The notes: a model not told the origin generated them from the sequence alone. A stretch of 64,000 nucleotides of DNA from AC-32 sp963719275 (GCA_963719275.1 CAVRBT010000007.1:1-64000); one strand, 5' to 3'; shown: positions 52,078 to 61,124, counted from the first letter of the stretch. A program made the numbers and translations.

Positions 52078-53428
52078 GCAGCGCCACCGCCTCGACGTGC
52101 GGCGTGTGCGGGAACATGTCCACCGGCCGCGCGCGCTCCAGGCGGTAGCCCCACTCCTTGCCGAGCTCCTTCACGTTCCCGGCCAGCGTCGTCGGGTTGC
52201 ACGAGACGTAGACGATTCGCGAGGCCTCGAGCCGCGCCAGCCGCCGCAGCGCCTTCCCCGCCAGCCCTGCCCGCGGCGGGTCGACGACGGCCACGTCCGG
52301 CGGCCCCGCCCGCTCCGCGAGCTCCTCCAGCGAGGCGCCCACCTCGCCGGCGAAGAAGGCCGCGTTCGCGATCCCGTTCAGGTCCGCGTTCTCGAGCGCG
52401 CACGCAACCGACTCCTCCGAGACCTCCACCCCCCACACCGTCAGCGCGCGCGACGCCATCGTCAGGCCGATCGTCCCGATCCCGCAGTAGAGGTCGTAGA
52501 CCGTCTCGCCCCCGGTCAGACCCGCGTACTCGCCGGCGAGCTCGTACAGCCGCTCGGCCATGCGCGTGTTCGTCTGCAGGAAGGCGTTCGGCCGCACGCG
52601 GAAGCGGAGCCCGCACATCTCCTCCTCGATCGCCTCTTCACCCCAGAGCAGCGTCGTCGGCAGGTTCGTGACCTCCGCCTGGGAGTCGTTCACCGACCAG
52701 TGGATCGACCGCACCTCGGGGAACCGGCGCAGCACCTCGACGAGCTCGTCGCGGTCGAAGCGCTCCCCTTCGGCGGTCACGAGCTGCACGAGCAGCTGGC
52801 CGGTGTTGCGGCCCTCGCGCAGGACGAGATGGCGCAGGTACCCGGTGTGCTCGGCCTGGTCGTAGGGCTCGAGCCGCTCCGTCCGCGCCCAGTCGCGCAC
52901 GGCGTTGCGCACGGCGTTGCCGAGGTCGGAGCTGAGCCAGCACTTCTCGACCTCGAGCACCTCGTCCCAACGTCCGGCCCGGTGGAACCCGAGCGCCGGC
53001 CCTGCGGGCGTTTGCGTAAACGAGTACTCGAGCTTGTTGCGGTAGTGGAAGACCTCGGCGGCCGGGACGATCGGCTCGAGCGGCGGCTCCGCGATCCCGC
53101 CGATGCGGCGCAGCGCATCGCCGACCTGCTCCTCCTTCGCGGCGACCTGAACCTCGTACGCGAGGTCCTGGAAGCGGCAGCCGCCGCAGGCCGGGTAGTG
53201 CGCGCACGGGGCCTCGACCCGGTTCGGCCCCGGTTCGACCACGTCAACCGCGAGCGCCTCGGCGTGGTTGCGCTTCACCTTCGTCACACGCGCGCGCACC
53301 CGGTCGCCGGGGAGGCCGCGGCGGACGAAGACGACGAAGCCGTTCAGCCGCGCGACGCCGTTCCCGCCGTAGGCGAGCGAGTCGATCGAGAGCTCGAGCT
53401 CCTGATCGCGTGCGACGGGCGCGGCCAT
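52064..53428 (-). CDS. rRNA/tRNA uracil-C5 methyltransferase (RlmD/TrmA type) with TRAM domain
   Basis: A 454-residue SAM enzyme. N-terminal TRAM/OB domain (ELSIDSLAYGGNGVARLNG, GLPGDRVRARVTKV), four cysteines for a 4Fe-4S cluster (CAHYPACGGCRFQDL and CWLSS), the central uracil-binding domain (FHYRNKLEYSFTQ), and the C-terminal Rossmann part with VYDLYCGIGTIGLTMAS, DVAVVDPPRAGL and VYVSCNPTTLAGN holding the catalytic Cys. Modifies m5U in 23S rRNA or tRNA; the exact target cannot be read. Start ATG. The next upstream gene, on the same strand, begins about 13 bases away. Confidence 0.9.
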   Translation of the reverse strand: MAAPVARDQELELSIDSLAYGGNGVARLNGFVVFVRRGLPGDRVRARVTKVKRNHAEALAVDVVEPGPNRVEAPCAHYPACGGCRFQDLAYEVQVAAKEEQVGDALRRIGGIAEPPLEPIVPAAEVFHYRNKLEYSFTQTPAGPALGFHRAGRWDEVLEVEKCWLSSDLGNAVRNAVRDWARTERLEPYDQAEHTGYLRHLVLREGRNTGQLLVQLVTAEGERFDRDELVEVLRRFPEVRSIHWSVNDSQAEVTNLPTTLLWGEEAIEEEMCGLRFRVRPNAFLQTNTRMAERLYELAGEYAGLTGGETVYDLYCGIGTIGLTMASRALTVWGVEVSEESVACALENADLNGIANAAFFAGEVGASLEELAERAGPPDVAVVDPPRAGLAGKALRRLARLEASRIVYVSCNPTTLAGNVKELGKEWGYRLERARPVDMFPHTPHVEAVALLTRS

Positions 53429-53440
53429 TGCCGCTCCAGG

Positions 53441-54841
53441 CTATGAAAACGGCGGGTGCAGCGGGAGGATCAGCGGCGGCCGCGGCTTCTGGTGGAAGTC
53501 GAAGTCGCGCATGAGGTCGCCGACCTGCGACATCGCTTCGCGCACCGACGGCCGCGGGTCCGGCCGTCCGTCGGTCTGCGGGTCCAGGCGCTGGCCGCCG
53601 AGGAAGTCGTCCTCGATGAACTTCACGATGGCGTCCAGGCTCGCGGTACGGTGGTCGACGAAGCCGCGTCGCGCGTAGGGCGAGATGACGATCCCCGGCA
53701 CGCGCATGCCGAAGCCGTTGCGGTCGACGTGCGGTGGGACGACGTGGTCGTAGAAGCCGCCCCAGTCGTCCCAGGCAAGGAAGATCGCCGTCGACCGCCA
53801 CTCCGGACTGCGCATCACGGCGTTGACGACGCTCGTCACGTAGGTCTGCCCGCGCGTGATGAGCGCCGGTGGGTGCTCGCTGACCCGGTTGCTGGGCGTG
53901 AGCCACGAGACCGCGGGCAGGGCGCCGCGCTTCGCGGCGGCGAAGAAGGAGCGCATCGGCTGGATGTTCCGGAGCTGGTGGTCCTGCCGTACCGTGTCGA
54001 ACCACGGGAGCGGATTCCAGATCCCGGGCGTCCTCGAGTCCTGCCACTTCTCGTTGCAGACCATGCCGTCGTCCTCGCAGTCGGGCTCCCAACCCCGGAA
54101 GAGGTAGTAGCGCCACGAAACGTGGTCGCGGTGCAGCAGGTAGGTGAGGTCGGTCCAGGCGTAGTCGGGCTTGCGGTCCGTCGGGTTCTGCGCCTCGTGC
54201 GGCGGCGCGACCGGGTTCTCGCGCGCGTTCACGCAGCTCGAGGCCTCGTGCGGCCGGTGGCAGCGGGCCGACCACTCCGAGACCAGGTACAGCTTCGAGG
54301 GCAGGCTCCACGACGAGACCGACTCGAACAGGTGGTCCCGCAGCACGTAGTTGCGCGCGTAGGCCCAGTAGTTCGGGATCTCGCGCTCGTCGTGGTACCC
54401 CATCACGTCCGGCCTCGCGGCCGCGAGCGAGCAGAGCAGCGAGTCGGGCGCGGTCACGCAGCCGGCGGCGCGGCCGCGCCGCGCCTCGCGGATGAAGCCG
54501 TCCATCTTGCCCCCGCTCACGTCACGAACGGCGTCCAGGTGCTCGTGCGGGCCGCCGCTGTTCCGGTTCCTCGCGTCGTGGTACGGGTAGACGCAGACGT
54601 GCGTGCGCGGGTCGGGCACGCAGACCGTGAAGCGACCGTTTCGGCGCGGAAGCCCGTCGGCTCCCGGGTACGTCCCGAAGTAGGAGTCGAACGAGCGGTT
54701 CTCCTGCATGATCACGACCACGTGGCGGATCTTGTGGATCCCTACCGGGTGCGCACGTGGTCGCTCTGCCCGTCCAAAGAAGACCACACCCGAGACGAGC
54801 GCGACCGAGAGCGCGAACGCAGTCGGAAGCCGCCGCGGCAC
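53441..54841 (-). CDS. Secreted phosphoesterase (phospholipase C / acid phosphatase family)
   Basis: A 466-residue phosphoesterase family protein with an N-terminal signal anchor (LPTAFALSVALVSGVVFFGRA). Metal/active-site motifs: IRHVVVIMQENRSFDSYFGTYPG at the N-terminus, PHEHLD, NYWAYARNYVLRDHLFESV, TPSNRVSEHPPA, FLAWDDWGGFYDHVVPP and VPGIVISPYAR. Such enzymes hydrolyse phospholipids or phosphomonoesters outside the cell, releasing phosphate. It is 13 bases upstream of the RlmD-like gene on the same strand, so the two could be cotranscribed. Confidence 0.88.
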   Translation of the reverse strand: MPRRLPTAFALSVALVSGVVFFGRAERPRAHPVGIHKIRHVVVIMQENRSFDSYFGTYPGADGLPRRNGRFTVCVPDPRTHVCVYPYHDARNRNSGGPHEHLDAVRDVSGGKMDGFIREARRGRAAGCVTAPDSLLCSLAAARPDVMGYHDEREIPNYWAYARNYVLRDHLFESVSSWSLPSKLYLVSEWSARCHRPHEASSCVNARENPVAPPHEAQNPTDRKPDYAWTDLTYLLHRDHVSWRYYLFRGWEPDCEDDGMVCNEKWQDSRTPGIWNPLPWFDTVRQDHQLRNIQPMRSFFAAAKRGALPAVSWLTPSNRVSEHPPALITRGQTYVTSVVNAVMRSPEWRSTAIFLAWDDWGGFYDHVVPPHVDRNGFGMRVPGIVISPYARRGFVDHRTASLDAIVKFIEDDFLGGQRLDPQTDGRPDPRPSVREAMSQVGDLMRDFDFHQKPRPPLILPLHPPFS

Positions 54842-54893
54842 GCGCTCAACCTAGGCCGCGCTTGTTCAGATCAGATGAATGCGCGGTTGTGCG

Positions 54894-55292
54894 TCAGCGA
54901 AGAGCGGTGACGTAGACCTTGCGCTCGCGCGGCCCGTCGAACTCGCAGAAGAAGATGCCCTGGTAGCGGCCGAGCGCGAGCCTTCCCTCGCGTAGCGGCA
55001 CGAGCACCTCCGGGCTCATCAGCGACGCGCGCACATGCGAGGGCGCGTTGGGGCCGTCGGCGTCGTCGTGGCGCCAGCTCCAGCCGTCCTCGACGATCTT
55101 CTCCATGGCCTGCTCGAGGTCGTTGGCGAGCTCCGGGTCGATGTCCTCGTTGATCGTCACGCCCGCCGTCGTGTGCGGCACGTAGACCAGCGCCGCGGCG
55201 GCCCCGTTGGCGCCGTTCAGCGCCTGCTCGACCTGTTCCGTGATGTCGAGCAGCTGCGTGCGCCGCTCGGTCTTGAGGCTGATCTCGTGCAC
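54894..55292 (-). CDS. YjbQ-family protein (secondary thiamine-phosphate synthase, UPF0047)
   Basis: A 132-residue single-domain protein: VYVPHTTAGVTINEDIDPELANDLE (in part), DGWSWRHDDADGPNAPSHVRASLMSPEVLVPLREGRLALGRYQGIFFCEFDGPRERKV are the conserved segments, with HTTA and the His in NAPSHV as probable active-site residues. E. coli YjbQ has weak thiamine-phosphate synthase activity; the physiological role is not settled. The GTG start has TAGGAT and six bases in front, leaderless type, within a promoter shared with the peptidase gene on the other strand. Confidence 0.9.
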   Translation of the reverse strand: MHEISLKTERRTQLLDITEQVEQALNGANGAAAALVYVPHTTAGVTINEDIDPELANDLEQAMEKIVEDGWSWRHDDADGPNAPSHVRASLMSPEVLVPLREGRLALGRYQGIFFCEFDGPRERKVYVTALR

Positions 55293-55310
55293 CCGGATAT
55301 CCTACGGCCA
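55293..55310. promoter_or_regulatory. Symmetric divergent leaderless promoter, yjbQ / peptidase
   Basis: Only 18 bases separate two divergent start codons. TATCCT (55298-55303) on plus is seven bases before ATG; TAGGAT (55299-55304) on minus is six bases before GTG. The two -10 boxes coincide almost fully (TATCCTA). Confidence 0.6.
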
Positions 55311-56801
55311 ATGCCGAGCGACCCGCCCCCTTCGCTGGACCTCGACGCCTACCGTGCGGGCGCCGACCGGTTCATCGCCGAGCTCGACGAGGAGTACTAC
55401 CAGCACTACGCCGGCCTGAAAGACCGGCTGGAGCTCGAGGAGATCTACGAGCGACACTCAGCGCTGACCGAGCTCGAGCAGGTGCAGGCCGTCGGCGCGG
55501 CCGTCGACGGCGACCGGAGGGTCCGCGAGCTCTGGCACTTCGGCTGCGAGGGCTACCTCGGGAACCTCACGCGCGAGCACGCGGAGAAGATCGCCGCCAT
55601 CGAGGCCGAGCTCGAGGTGGCCGTCGACGGCGAGCAGATCCCGTTCCGGATGCTGCGCCCGGAGATGGCGAACGAGCCCGATCGCGGACGACGCGAGAAG
55701 CTCGACCGCACGATGTGGGAGGCCACCGAGGAGCACCTCAACCCGATCTACCTCGACGCCGTCGAGATCGAGCGCCGCGAGCTCCCCGCGCTGGGCGCGT
55801 CGAGCTACGTCGAGCTGTACGAGCGCTTTGGCTTCCGGCTGAAGGAGCTCGCCGCGCAGTGTGAGGCGTTCCTCGCCGACACCGAGCGGCTCTACGAGGA
55901 CGTCCTCGGCCATGCCGCGCGCGAGCAGCTCGGCCTCTCGCTCGACGACCTGGCGCGCTGGGACCTGCAGCGGATGATCCGCTCGCCGCAGTGGGACGAG
56001 GGTTTTCCTGCGGACAAGATGGTCCCCGCGCTGAAGGCGACGCTGAACGACCTCGGCATCGATCTCGACCGCCAGGAGAACATCCACCTCGACATCGAGC
56101 AGCGGCCGCAGAAGACCCCGCGCGCCTTCTGCTCGCCGATCGAGGTCCCCGACAAGGTGATGCTCGTGATCCAGCCGATCGGCGGCGCCGACGACTGGCG
56201 CGCGTTCTTCCACGAGGCCGGGCACGCCGAGCACTTCGGCGGGACCTCGCCCGACCTCTCGATGGAGGAGAAGCGGCTCGGCGACGTCGCGGTCACGGAG
56301 GGCTGGGCGATGCTGATGCAGCACCTCACGGACGAGCCGGCGTGGCTCTCGCGCAAGCTCGACTTCCCGGGACCGGAGGACTATGCGGCGGAAGGGATGC
56401 TCTGGCTCCTGTTCTTCGTGCGCCGCTACTCGGCGAAGCTGCTCTACGAGCTCGAGTTCCACTCCAGCGAGGACATCAGCGGGATGGCCAAGCGCTACAC
56501 CGAGGTCCTCGGCGACGCGCTCAAGTTCGAGATCGCCGAGGAGAACTACCTCGCCGACATGGACTCGGGCTTCTACGTGACCGCGTACTTGCGCTCGTGG
56601 GCGTTCGAATGCCAGCTTCGCGACCATCTGCGCGAGCGGTTCGGCACCGACTGGTTCACGCAGCGCGAGGCCGGCTCGCTGCTGCGCGAGCTCTGGGCAG
56701 AGGGCCAGCGGCCGACCGCCGACGAGCTGCTGAAGGACGTCTCGGGCTCGGAGATCGAGATGTCGGCGGTCGGCGACCGCGTGCGCGAGCGGCTCGGCTA
56801 G
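55311..56801 (+). CDS. Zinc peptidase, M3/M32-like (HEAGH motif)
   Basis: A 496-residue mostly helical metallopeptidase. The zinc motif is FFHEAGHAEHF (about residue 306), with a downstream Glu in VTEGWAMLMQHL as third ligand candidate. The N-terminal half is a helical region (LDAYRAGADRFIAELDEEYYQHYAG; YERFGFRLKELAAQCEAFL). Overall layout is like M3 oligopeptidases and related uncharacterised actinobacterial peptidases, without signal peptide, so it is probably cytoplasmic peptide turnover. Start ATG 55311 is supported by the -10 seven bases upstream. Confidence 0.8.
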   Translation: MPSDPPPSLDLDAYRAGADRFIAELDEEYYQHYAGLKDRLELEEIYERHSALTELEQVQAVGAAVDGDRRVRELWHFGCEGYLGNLTREHAEKIAAIEAELEVAVDGEQIPFRMLRPEMANEPDRGRREKLDRTMWEATEEHLNPIYLDAVEIERRELPALGASSYVELYERFGFRLKELAAQCEAFLADTERLYEDVLGHAAREQLGLSLDDLARWDLQRMIRSPQWDEGFPADKMVPALKATLNDLGIDLDRQENIHLDIEQRPQKTPRAFCSPIEVPDKVMLVIQPIGGADDWRAFFHEAGHAEHFGGTSPDLSMEEKRLGDVAVTEGWAMLMQHLTDEPAWLSRKLDFPGPEDYAAEGMLWLLFFVRRYSAKLLYELEFHSSEDISGMAKRYTEVLGDALKFEIAEENYLADMDSGFYVTAYLRSWAFECQLRDHLRERFGTDWFTQREAGSLLRELWAEGQRPTADELLKDVSGSEIEMSAVGDRVRERLG

Positions 56802-56854
56802 CTGCGCGTCTGCTTTACTGCCCACGACAGCGTCGATCCGACCAGGAGCGTCGA

Positions 56855-56968
56855 ATGCGCACTACGTGCATGTCCATCGAGGAGGCCTTTGTGACCTATT
56901 CGGAGGGTGTGACGCGTGCTTCGACGAATGCTCAACCTGGGGATCCTGGCGCATGTAGACGCCGGTAA
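56855..56968 (+). CDS. Candidate leader peptide (37 aa) upstream of the Tet(M)-like gene
   Basis: ATG with AGGAG seven bases before it opens a frame that ends 52 bases inside the Tet(M)-like gene in another phase. Sequence MRTTCMSIEEAFVTYSEG then a Thr/Arg-rich end. A second start (GTG, 56891) with GAGGAGG upstream lies in the same frame. Ribosomal-protection genes often have translated leaders that control readthrough, so this is a plausible regulator; it may also be a chance ORF. Confidence 0.4.
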   Translation: MRTTCMSIEEAFVTYSEGVTRASTNAQPGDPGACRRR

Positions 56969-58856
56969 GACAACACTCACGGAACGACTGCTCTACGCGG
57001 CCGGTGTGATTCGCCGGCCCGGCCGTGTCGACGACGGCACGACGCAGACCGACACGCTGGCGCTGGAACAGCAGCGCGGCATCACGATCAAGTCCGCGGT
57101 CGTTTCGTTCCCGATCGACGACGTCACCGTCAACCTGATCGACACGCCGGGGCACCCGGACTTCATCGCGGAGGTGGAGCGCGTCCTCGACGTGCTCGAC
57201 GGCGCGGTGCTCGTGATCTCGGCCGTCGAGGGCGTGCAGGCGCAGACGCCACTGCTGATGCGCGCCCTGCAGCGGCTCGGCGTACCGACCCTGGTGTTCG
57301 TGAACAAGATCGATCGGCGCGGCGCGGACCTCGACGGCGTGATCGAGGCCGTCCGCGAGCGGCTGACGCCGGCCGTCGTCCGCATGGACGTCCCCTTGCG
57401 AGAGCACGCGCTCTCCGTCCTGGCCGAGAACGACGACGCCCTCCTTGCTGCGTACATCGAGGACGAGCGCGGCATCTCGGAGGGGCGTCTCCGCGAGCAG
57501 CTCGCCGAGCAGACCGGGAGCGGCCTCGTCCACCCGGTGTTCGCCGGTTCCGCCAGGACGGGCGCGGGCGTCGAGGCGCTGATGTCGGACATCGCCGCGC
57601 TCCTGCCTGCTGCGAGCGGCGAGTCAGAGGAGCACGCCTCGGGGAGCGTTTTCAAGATCGAGCGCGGGCCCGCCGGGGAGAAGATCGCGTACGCCCGGCT
57701 CTTCGGAGGCACGGTCAACGTGCGCGACCGGCTGCCGTTCGGCCGCGACCGCGAGGCCAAGGTGACCGCCATCCGCGTCTTCGACCACGGCGGGGACGTG
57801 CAGCGCGCGTCGGTCGGCACCGGCGAGATCGCGAAGCTCTGGGGCCTCGACGAAGTCCGGATCGGCGACGCGATCGGGAGCGCGCGCTCAGGCGAGCACC
57901 GCCACTTCCCGCCGCCGACACTCGAAACGGTCGTCGCTCCGCGGGATTCCGCGGAGCGAGCCGCCCTCCACGTCGCGCTCAGTCGTCTCGCCGAGCAGGA
58001 CCCGCTGATCAACCTGCGCCTGGACGAACGGCGCCACGAGCTCCGTGTCTCGGTCTACGGCGAGGTGCAGAAGGAGGTGATCGAGGCGACGCTGCTCGCC
58101 GAGTACGGGCTCGAGGTCGAGTTCCGGGAGACGACGACGATCTGCGTGGAGCGGCCGCTCGGAGCCGGTGCCGCGGTCGAGCGCATACGCCGCGGAGACA
58201 ATCCATTCCTTGCGACGGTGGGCCTCCGGATCGAGCCGGCACCGCCCGGCCGCGGCGTTCGCTACACGCGCGAGGTCGCGGTACACGGGACGATGCCGCC
58301 TGCCTTCTTCCGCGCGGTCGAGGACACCGTGCACCAAACGTTCCGCGAGGGCCTTCACGGCTGGGAGGTCACCGACTGCGACGTCACGCTGACCCACACC
58401 GGCTATTACCCGCGCCAGAGCGCGGCGCACCAGGGGTTCAGCAAGACGATGTCCAGCACCGGCGACGACTTCCGCAAGCTGACGCCGCTCGTGCTGATGT
58501 CTGCGCTCGTGAAGGCGGGAACCGTCGTCTGCGAACCGATCCACCGCTTCCGGCTCGACGCCCCGGAGGACGCACTGCCCGCGGCGTACGCCGGCCTGGC
58601 GCGCCTCGGGGCCGTTGCGGAGGCTCCGGCGACGGAAGGTTCGTGGGCCAGGCTCGAGGGGCAAATCCGTGCCGAGCGGATGCAGGAGCTCCAGCGCTCG
58701 GTGCCGTCGCTCACGCGCGGCGAGGGGGTGCTCGAGCTCGCCTTCGACCACTACGAGCCCGTGTCCGGCGAGGCTCCGTCCCGCCCGAGGACCGACGACA
58801 ACCCGCTCGACCGCGACGAGTACCTCGTTCGCATCGCCGGCCGCTTCGTCCGCTGA
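56916..58856 (+). CDS. Tet(M)/Otr(A)-like ribosomal-protection elongation-factor GTPase
   Basis: A 646-residue EF-G-type GTPase without the EF-G insert: G1 GILAHVDAGKTTLTERLL, G2 RGITIKSAVVSF, G3 LIDTPGHPDF, G4 FVNKIDR, G5 FAGSARTGAG, then domains II-V with YYPRQSAAHQGFSKTMSSTGDDFRKLTPLVLMSAL at the C-terminal side, where the ribosome-contacting loop lies. Tet-family members displace tetracycline from the 30S subunit; chromosomal actinobacterial homologues may have other roles, so resistance is not claimed. GTG at 56916 has GGAGGG eight bases upstream; ATG 56928 is an alternative. Confidence 0.88.
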   Translation: MLRRMLNLGILAHVDAGKTTLTERLLYAAGVIRRPGRVDDGTTQTDTLALEQQRGITIKSAVVSFPIDDVTVNLIDTPGHPDFIAEVERVLDVLDGAVLVISAVEGVQAQTPLLMRALQRLGVPTLVFVNKIDRRGADLDGVIEAVRERLTPAVVRMDVPLREHALSVLAENDDALLAAYIEDERGISEGRLREQLAEQTGSGLVHPVFAGSARTGAGVEALMSDIAALLPAASGESEEHASGSVFKIERGPAGEKIAYARLFGGTVNVRDRLPFGRDREAKVTAIRVFDHGGDVQRASVGTGEIAKLWGLDEVRIGDAIGSARSGEHRHFPPPTLETVVAPRDSAERAALHVALSRLAEQDPLINLRLDERRHELRVSVYGEVQKEVIEATLLAEYGLEVEFRETTTICVERPLGAGAAVERIRRGDNPFLATVGLRIEPAPPGRGVRYTREVAVHGTMPPAFFRAVEDTVHQTFREGLHGWEVTDCDVTLTHTGYYPRQSAAHQGFSKTMSSTGDDFRKLTPLVLMSALVKAGTVVCEPIHRFRLDAPEDALPAAYAGLARLGAVAEAPATEGSWARLEGQIRAERMQELQRSVPSLTRGEGVLELAFDHYEPVSGEAPSRPRTDDNPLDRDEYLVRIAGRFVR

Positions 58857-58857
58857 G

Positions 58858-59688
58858 CTAGCTGGCGGTCGCGGCGCGGAGGGCTTGCGCAGTGACCCGG
58901 ACTACGGCCGAGAGCTTCGCCGTGTCCAGCCGGCCGACGCGGTCGCAGGCGCTGTGCCAGCAGGGGTCCCAGCGCCACTCGATCCAGGCAGCCGGGACGC
59001 CGCCGCGCGTCAGCTCCTCGTGGTCGGAGAGCCCGCGGTCCGGCAGGTACGTGGCGCGGATTCCGATCGTGCGCGCGGCTGTGAGCGCGGCCCGGGCCGA
59101 GCGGTTCGGCCCGCGCACCTCGAGACCGCGCACGTTCAGCTCCGGGCCGTACCCGACCATGTCGAGCGAAAGCGCAACCCGCACGCCGCGACGCTCGGCC
59201 CGGGTGAGGCTGCGCAGCAACCGCGCCGAGCCGAGGTGGAGGCTCGAACCGGTCATGACCTGTTCCTCGGCGCCGAGCGCCGCGTAGAGGACACCCGGGG
59301 TCTTGCCCAGCTCACGGGCAACCTCGACGAGCGCGCCCACCCCCGAGCCGTTGTCGTTCGCCGCCGGCCCCGCGGAGACGCCGTCGAGGTGCGCGACCAC
59401 GATCGCGCGGAGCGGGCCGCCGCCCGACCGGAACACGAGGTTGCGCGAGAAGCCGCCGCTCGGCAGCCGCACGCGCTGTACCGCCGGGGTCAGGCCGAGC
59501 CGCGCGAAGCGGGAGCGCACGACGCGGGCGGCGCGCAGCTCGTTGAGCGAGCCTGCGACGCGCGGCCCGAGCACGGCGATCGCCCACACAGTCTGCTTCG
59601 CGCGCACGCCCGCCTGGTCGACGCGCGCCGCCGAGCTGCCGGCCAGAAGCGCCGCCGCGCAGGCGCTGCCCACGATACGGACGAGCAT
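58858..59688 (-). CDS. Secreted M28-family zinc aminopeptidase
   Basis: About 276 residues with a signal peptide (LVRIVGSACAAALLAGSSAARV). M28 motifs: IVVAHLDGVSAGPAANDNGSGVGALVEVAR (HxD and bridging Asp), AALGAEEQVMTGSS (catalytic Glu pair), SLDMVGYGP (Asp), and HSACDRVGRLD (final His). Cys in the last motif may form a disulfide with a nearby Cys. Probably removes amino-terminal residues outside the cell. The Met at 59688 puts the signal peptide at the N-terminus; a longer start at 59730 adds 14 residues. It is convergent with the Tet-like gene (one base between stops). Confidence 0.85.
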   Translation of the reverse strand: MLVRIVGSACAAALLAGSSAARVDQAGVRAKQTVWAIAVLGPRVAGSLNELRAARVVRSRFARLGLTPAVQRVRLPSGGFSRNLVFRSGGGPLRAIVVAHLDGVSAGPAANDNGSGVGALVEVARELGKTPGVLYAALGAEEQVMTGSSLHLGSARLLRSLTRAERRGVRVALSLDMVGYGPELNVRGLEVRGPNRSARAALTAARTIGIRATYLPDRGLSDHEELTRGGVPAAWIEWRWDPCWHSACDRVGRLDTAKLSAVVRVTAQALRAATAS

Positions 59689-59725
59689 CACCGGCAGCGT
59701 ACGCCCGGCCGCTGTCCTGTGTAGC

Positions 59726-59742
59726 TGCATAAGCTTTATGCA
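59726..59742. promoter_or_regulatory. Palindrome TGCATAA-GCT-TTATGCA at cpgS start
   Basis: A perfect 7-3-7 inverted repeat ending at the first base of the cpgS ATG. It contains TAAGCT (59730-59735) six bases before the ATG, a leaderless -10. A regulator bound here would block transcription of cpgS and perhaps of the divergent M28 gene. Confidence 0.5.
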
Positions 59743-61082
59743 TGACCAGGACCAAGGTGCTGATCGCGGGCGCGGCCGGCCGCGACTTCCACAACTTCAA
59801 CCTCGTCTACCGGGGCCGCGAGGAGTACGAGGTGGTCGCCTTCACGGCGACGCAGATCCCCGACATCGCGGGTCGCGTCTACCCGGCCGAGCTCGCCGGC
59901 GAGCTCTACCCGAACGGGATCTCCATCGAGGCCGAGGACGAGCTCGAGGAGCTAATCGCGAAGCACGAGGTCGACGAGGTCGTCTTCGCGTACTCCGACG
60001 TCACGCACGAGCACGTGATGCATCTCGCGTCGCGCGTACTGGCGGCGGGCGCCTCGTTCAGGCTGATCTCGCCCGCCGACACGATGCTGACCTCGACCAA
60101 GCCGTCGGTCGCGATCTGCGCCGTGCGCACCGGCTCGGGCAAGAGCCAGACGACGCGGCGCGTCGCCGCATTGCTGCGCGAGTCAGGCAAGCGCGTCGCC
60201 GTCCTACGCCACCCGATGCCATACGGCGACCTGACGAAGCAGGCGGTGCAACGCTTCGAGCGCTACGAGGACCTCGACGCGGCCGACGCCACGATCGAGG
60301 AGCGCGAGGAGTACGAGCCGCATCTCGCCGAGGGCAACCTGGTCTTCGCGGGGATCGACTACGGGGCGATCCTCGACCGCGCGGAGCAGGAGGCCGACGT
60401 GATCCTCTGGGACGGCGGCAACAACGACACGCCGTTCGTGAAACCGAACGTCCACATCGTCGTCGTCGACCCGCACCGGCCGGGGCACGAGCTGCGCTAC
60501 CACCCCGGCGAGACAAACCTGCGCATGGCCGACGTCTGCGTCGTGAACAAGGTCGACAGCGCGACCCAGGAGGGCGTCGACGCCGTGCTCGACTCGATTC
60601 GTGCGAACAATCCCGGCGCGAGGATCGTGCTCGCGGCCTCGCCGTTCGTGGTCGAGGGCGACGCCGGCGAGATCGCCGGCAAGCGCGTGCTCGCGATCGA
60701 GGACGGGCCGACGCTCACGCACGGCGAGATGACCTACGGCGCGGCAGTGCTCGCGGCCAAGGCCAACGGCGCGGCCGAGCTGATCGACCCGCGGGATGCC
60801 GCGGTCGGCTCGATCGCAAAGACCTTCGAGGACTACCCGCACGTCGGCGCGCTGCTGCCCGCGATGGGCTACGGGCGCCGGCAGATGGAGGACCTGCACT
60901 CGACGATCGAGGCCTCCGGGGCCGAGCTCGTGCTGATCGGGACGCCGATCGACCTGCGCAAGCTGATCGACTTCGACGTGCCTGCGCTGCGGGTGACGTA
61001 CAAGCTCCAGGAGGTTGGTGAGCCGACGCTTGCCGACGTCCTGCGCGAACACGGCCTGATCGGCGACACCGCGTTGGTTTGA
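59742..61082 (+). CDS. Cyclic 2,3-diphosphoglycerate synthetase-like P-loop protein
   Basis: A 446-residue GTPase-like protein: N-terminal NAD-like fold (VLIAGAAGRDFHNFNLVYRG, EYEVVAFTATQIPDIAGRVYP), P-loop ICAVRTGSGKSQTTRRVA, WDGGNNDTPFVKPNVHIVVVDP, CVVNKVDSA, and a C-terminal ALLPAMGYGRRQMEDLH. It matches the cpgS family, whose archaeal founder cyclises 2,3-diphosphoglycerate. Bacterial members are often beside carbamate kinase, as here, and their activity is not well established. Leaderless start with TAAGCT six bases upstream. Confidence 0.8.
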   Translation: MTRTKVLIAGAAGRDFHNFNLVYRGREEYEVVAFTATQIPDIAGRVYPAELAGELYPNGISIEAEDELEELIAKHEVDEVVFAYSDVTHEHVMHLASRVLAAGASFRLISPADTMLTSTKPSVAICAVRTGSGKSQTTRRVAALLRESGKRVAVLRHPMPYGDLTKQAVQRFERYEDLDAADATIEEREEYEPHLAEGNLVFAGIDYGAILDRAEQEADVILWDGGNNDTPFVKPNVHIVVVDPHRPGHELRYHPGETNLRMADVCVVNKVDSATQEGVDAVLDSIRANNPGARIVLAASPFVVEGDAGEIAGKRVLAIEDGPTLTHGEMTYGAAVLAAKANGAAELIDPRDAAVGSIAKTFEDYPHVGALLPAMGYGRRQMEDLHSTIEASGAELVLIGTPIDLRKLIDFDVPALRVTYKLQEVGEPTLADVLREHGLIGDTALV

Positions 61083-61124
61083 GCGCTGGCGTCGATTCCG
61101 GCGCAGCGGGACAGCGGCGCAGAC

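Noticed and set aside
56916..58856. Acquired tetracycline-resistance gene
   Set aside because: No mobile-element context and base composition like its neighbours; homology alone does not show resistance.
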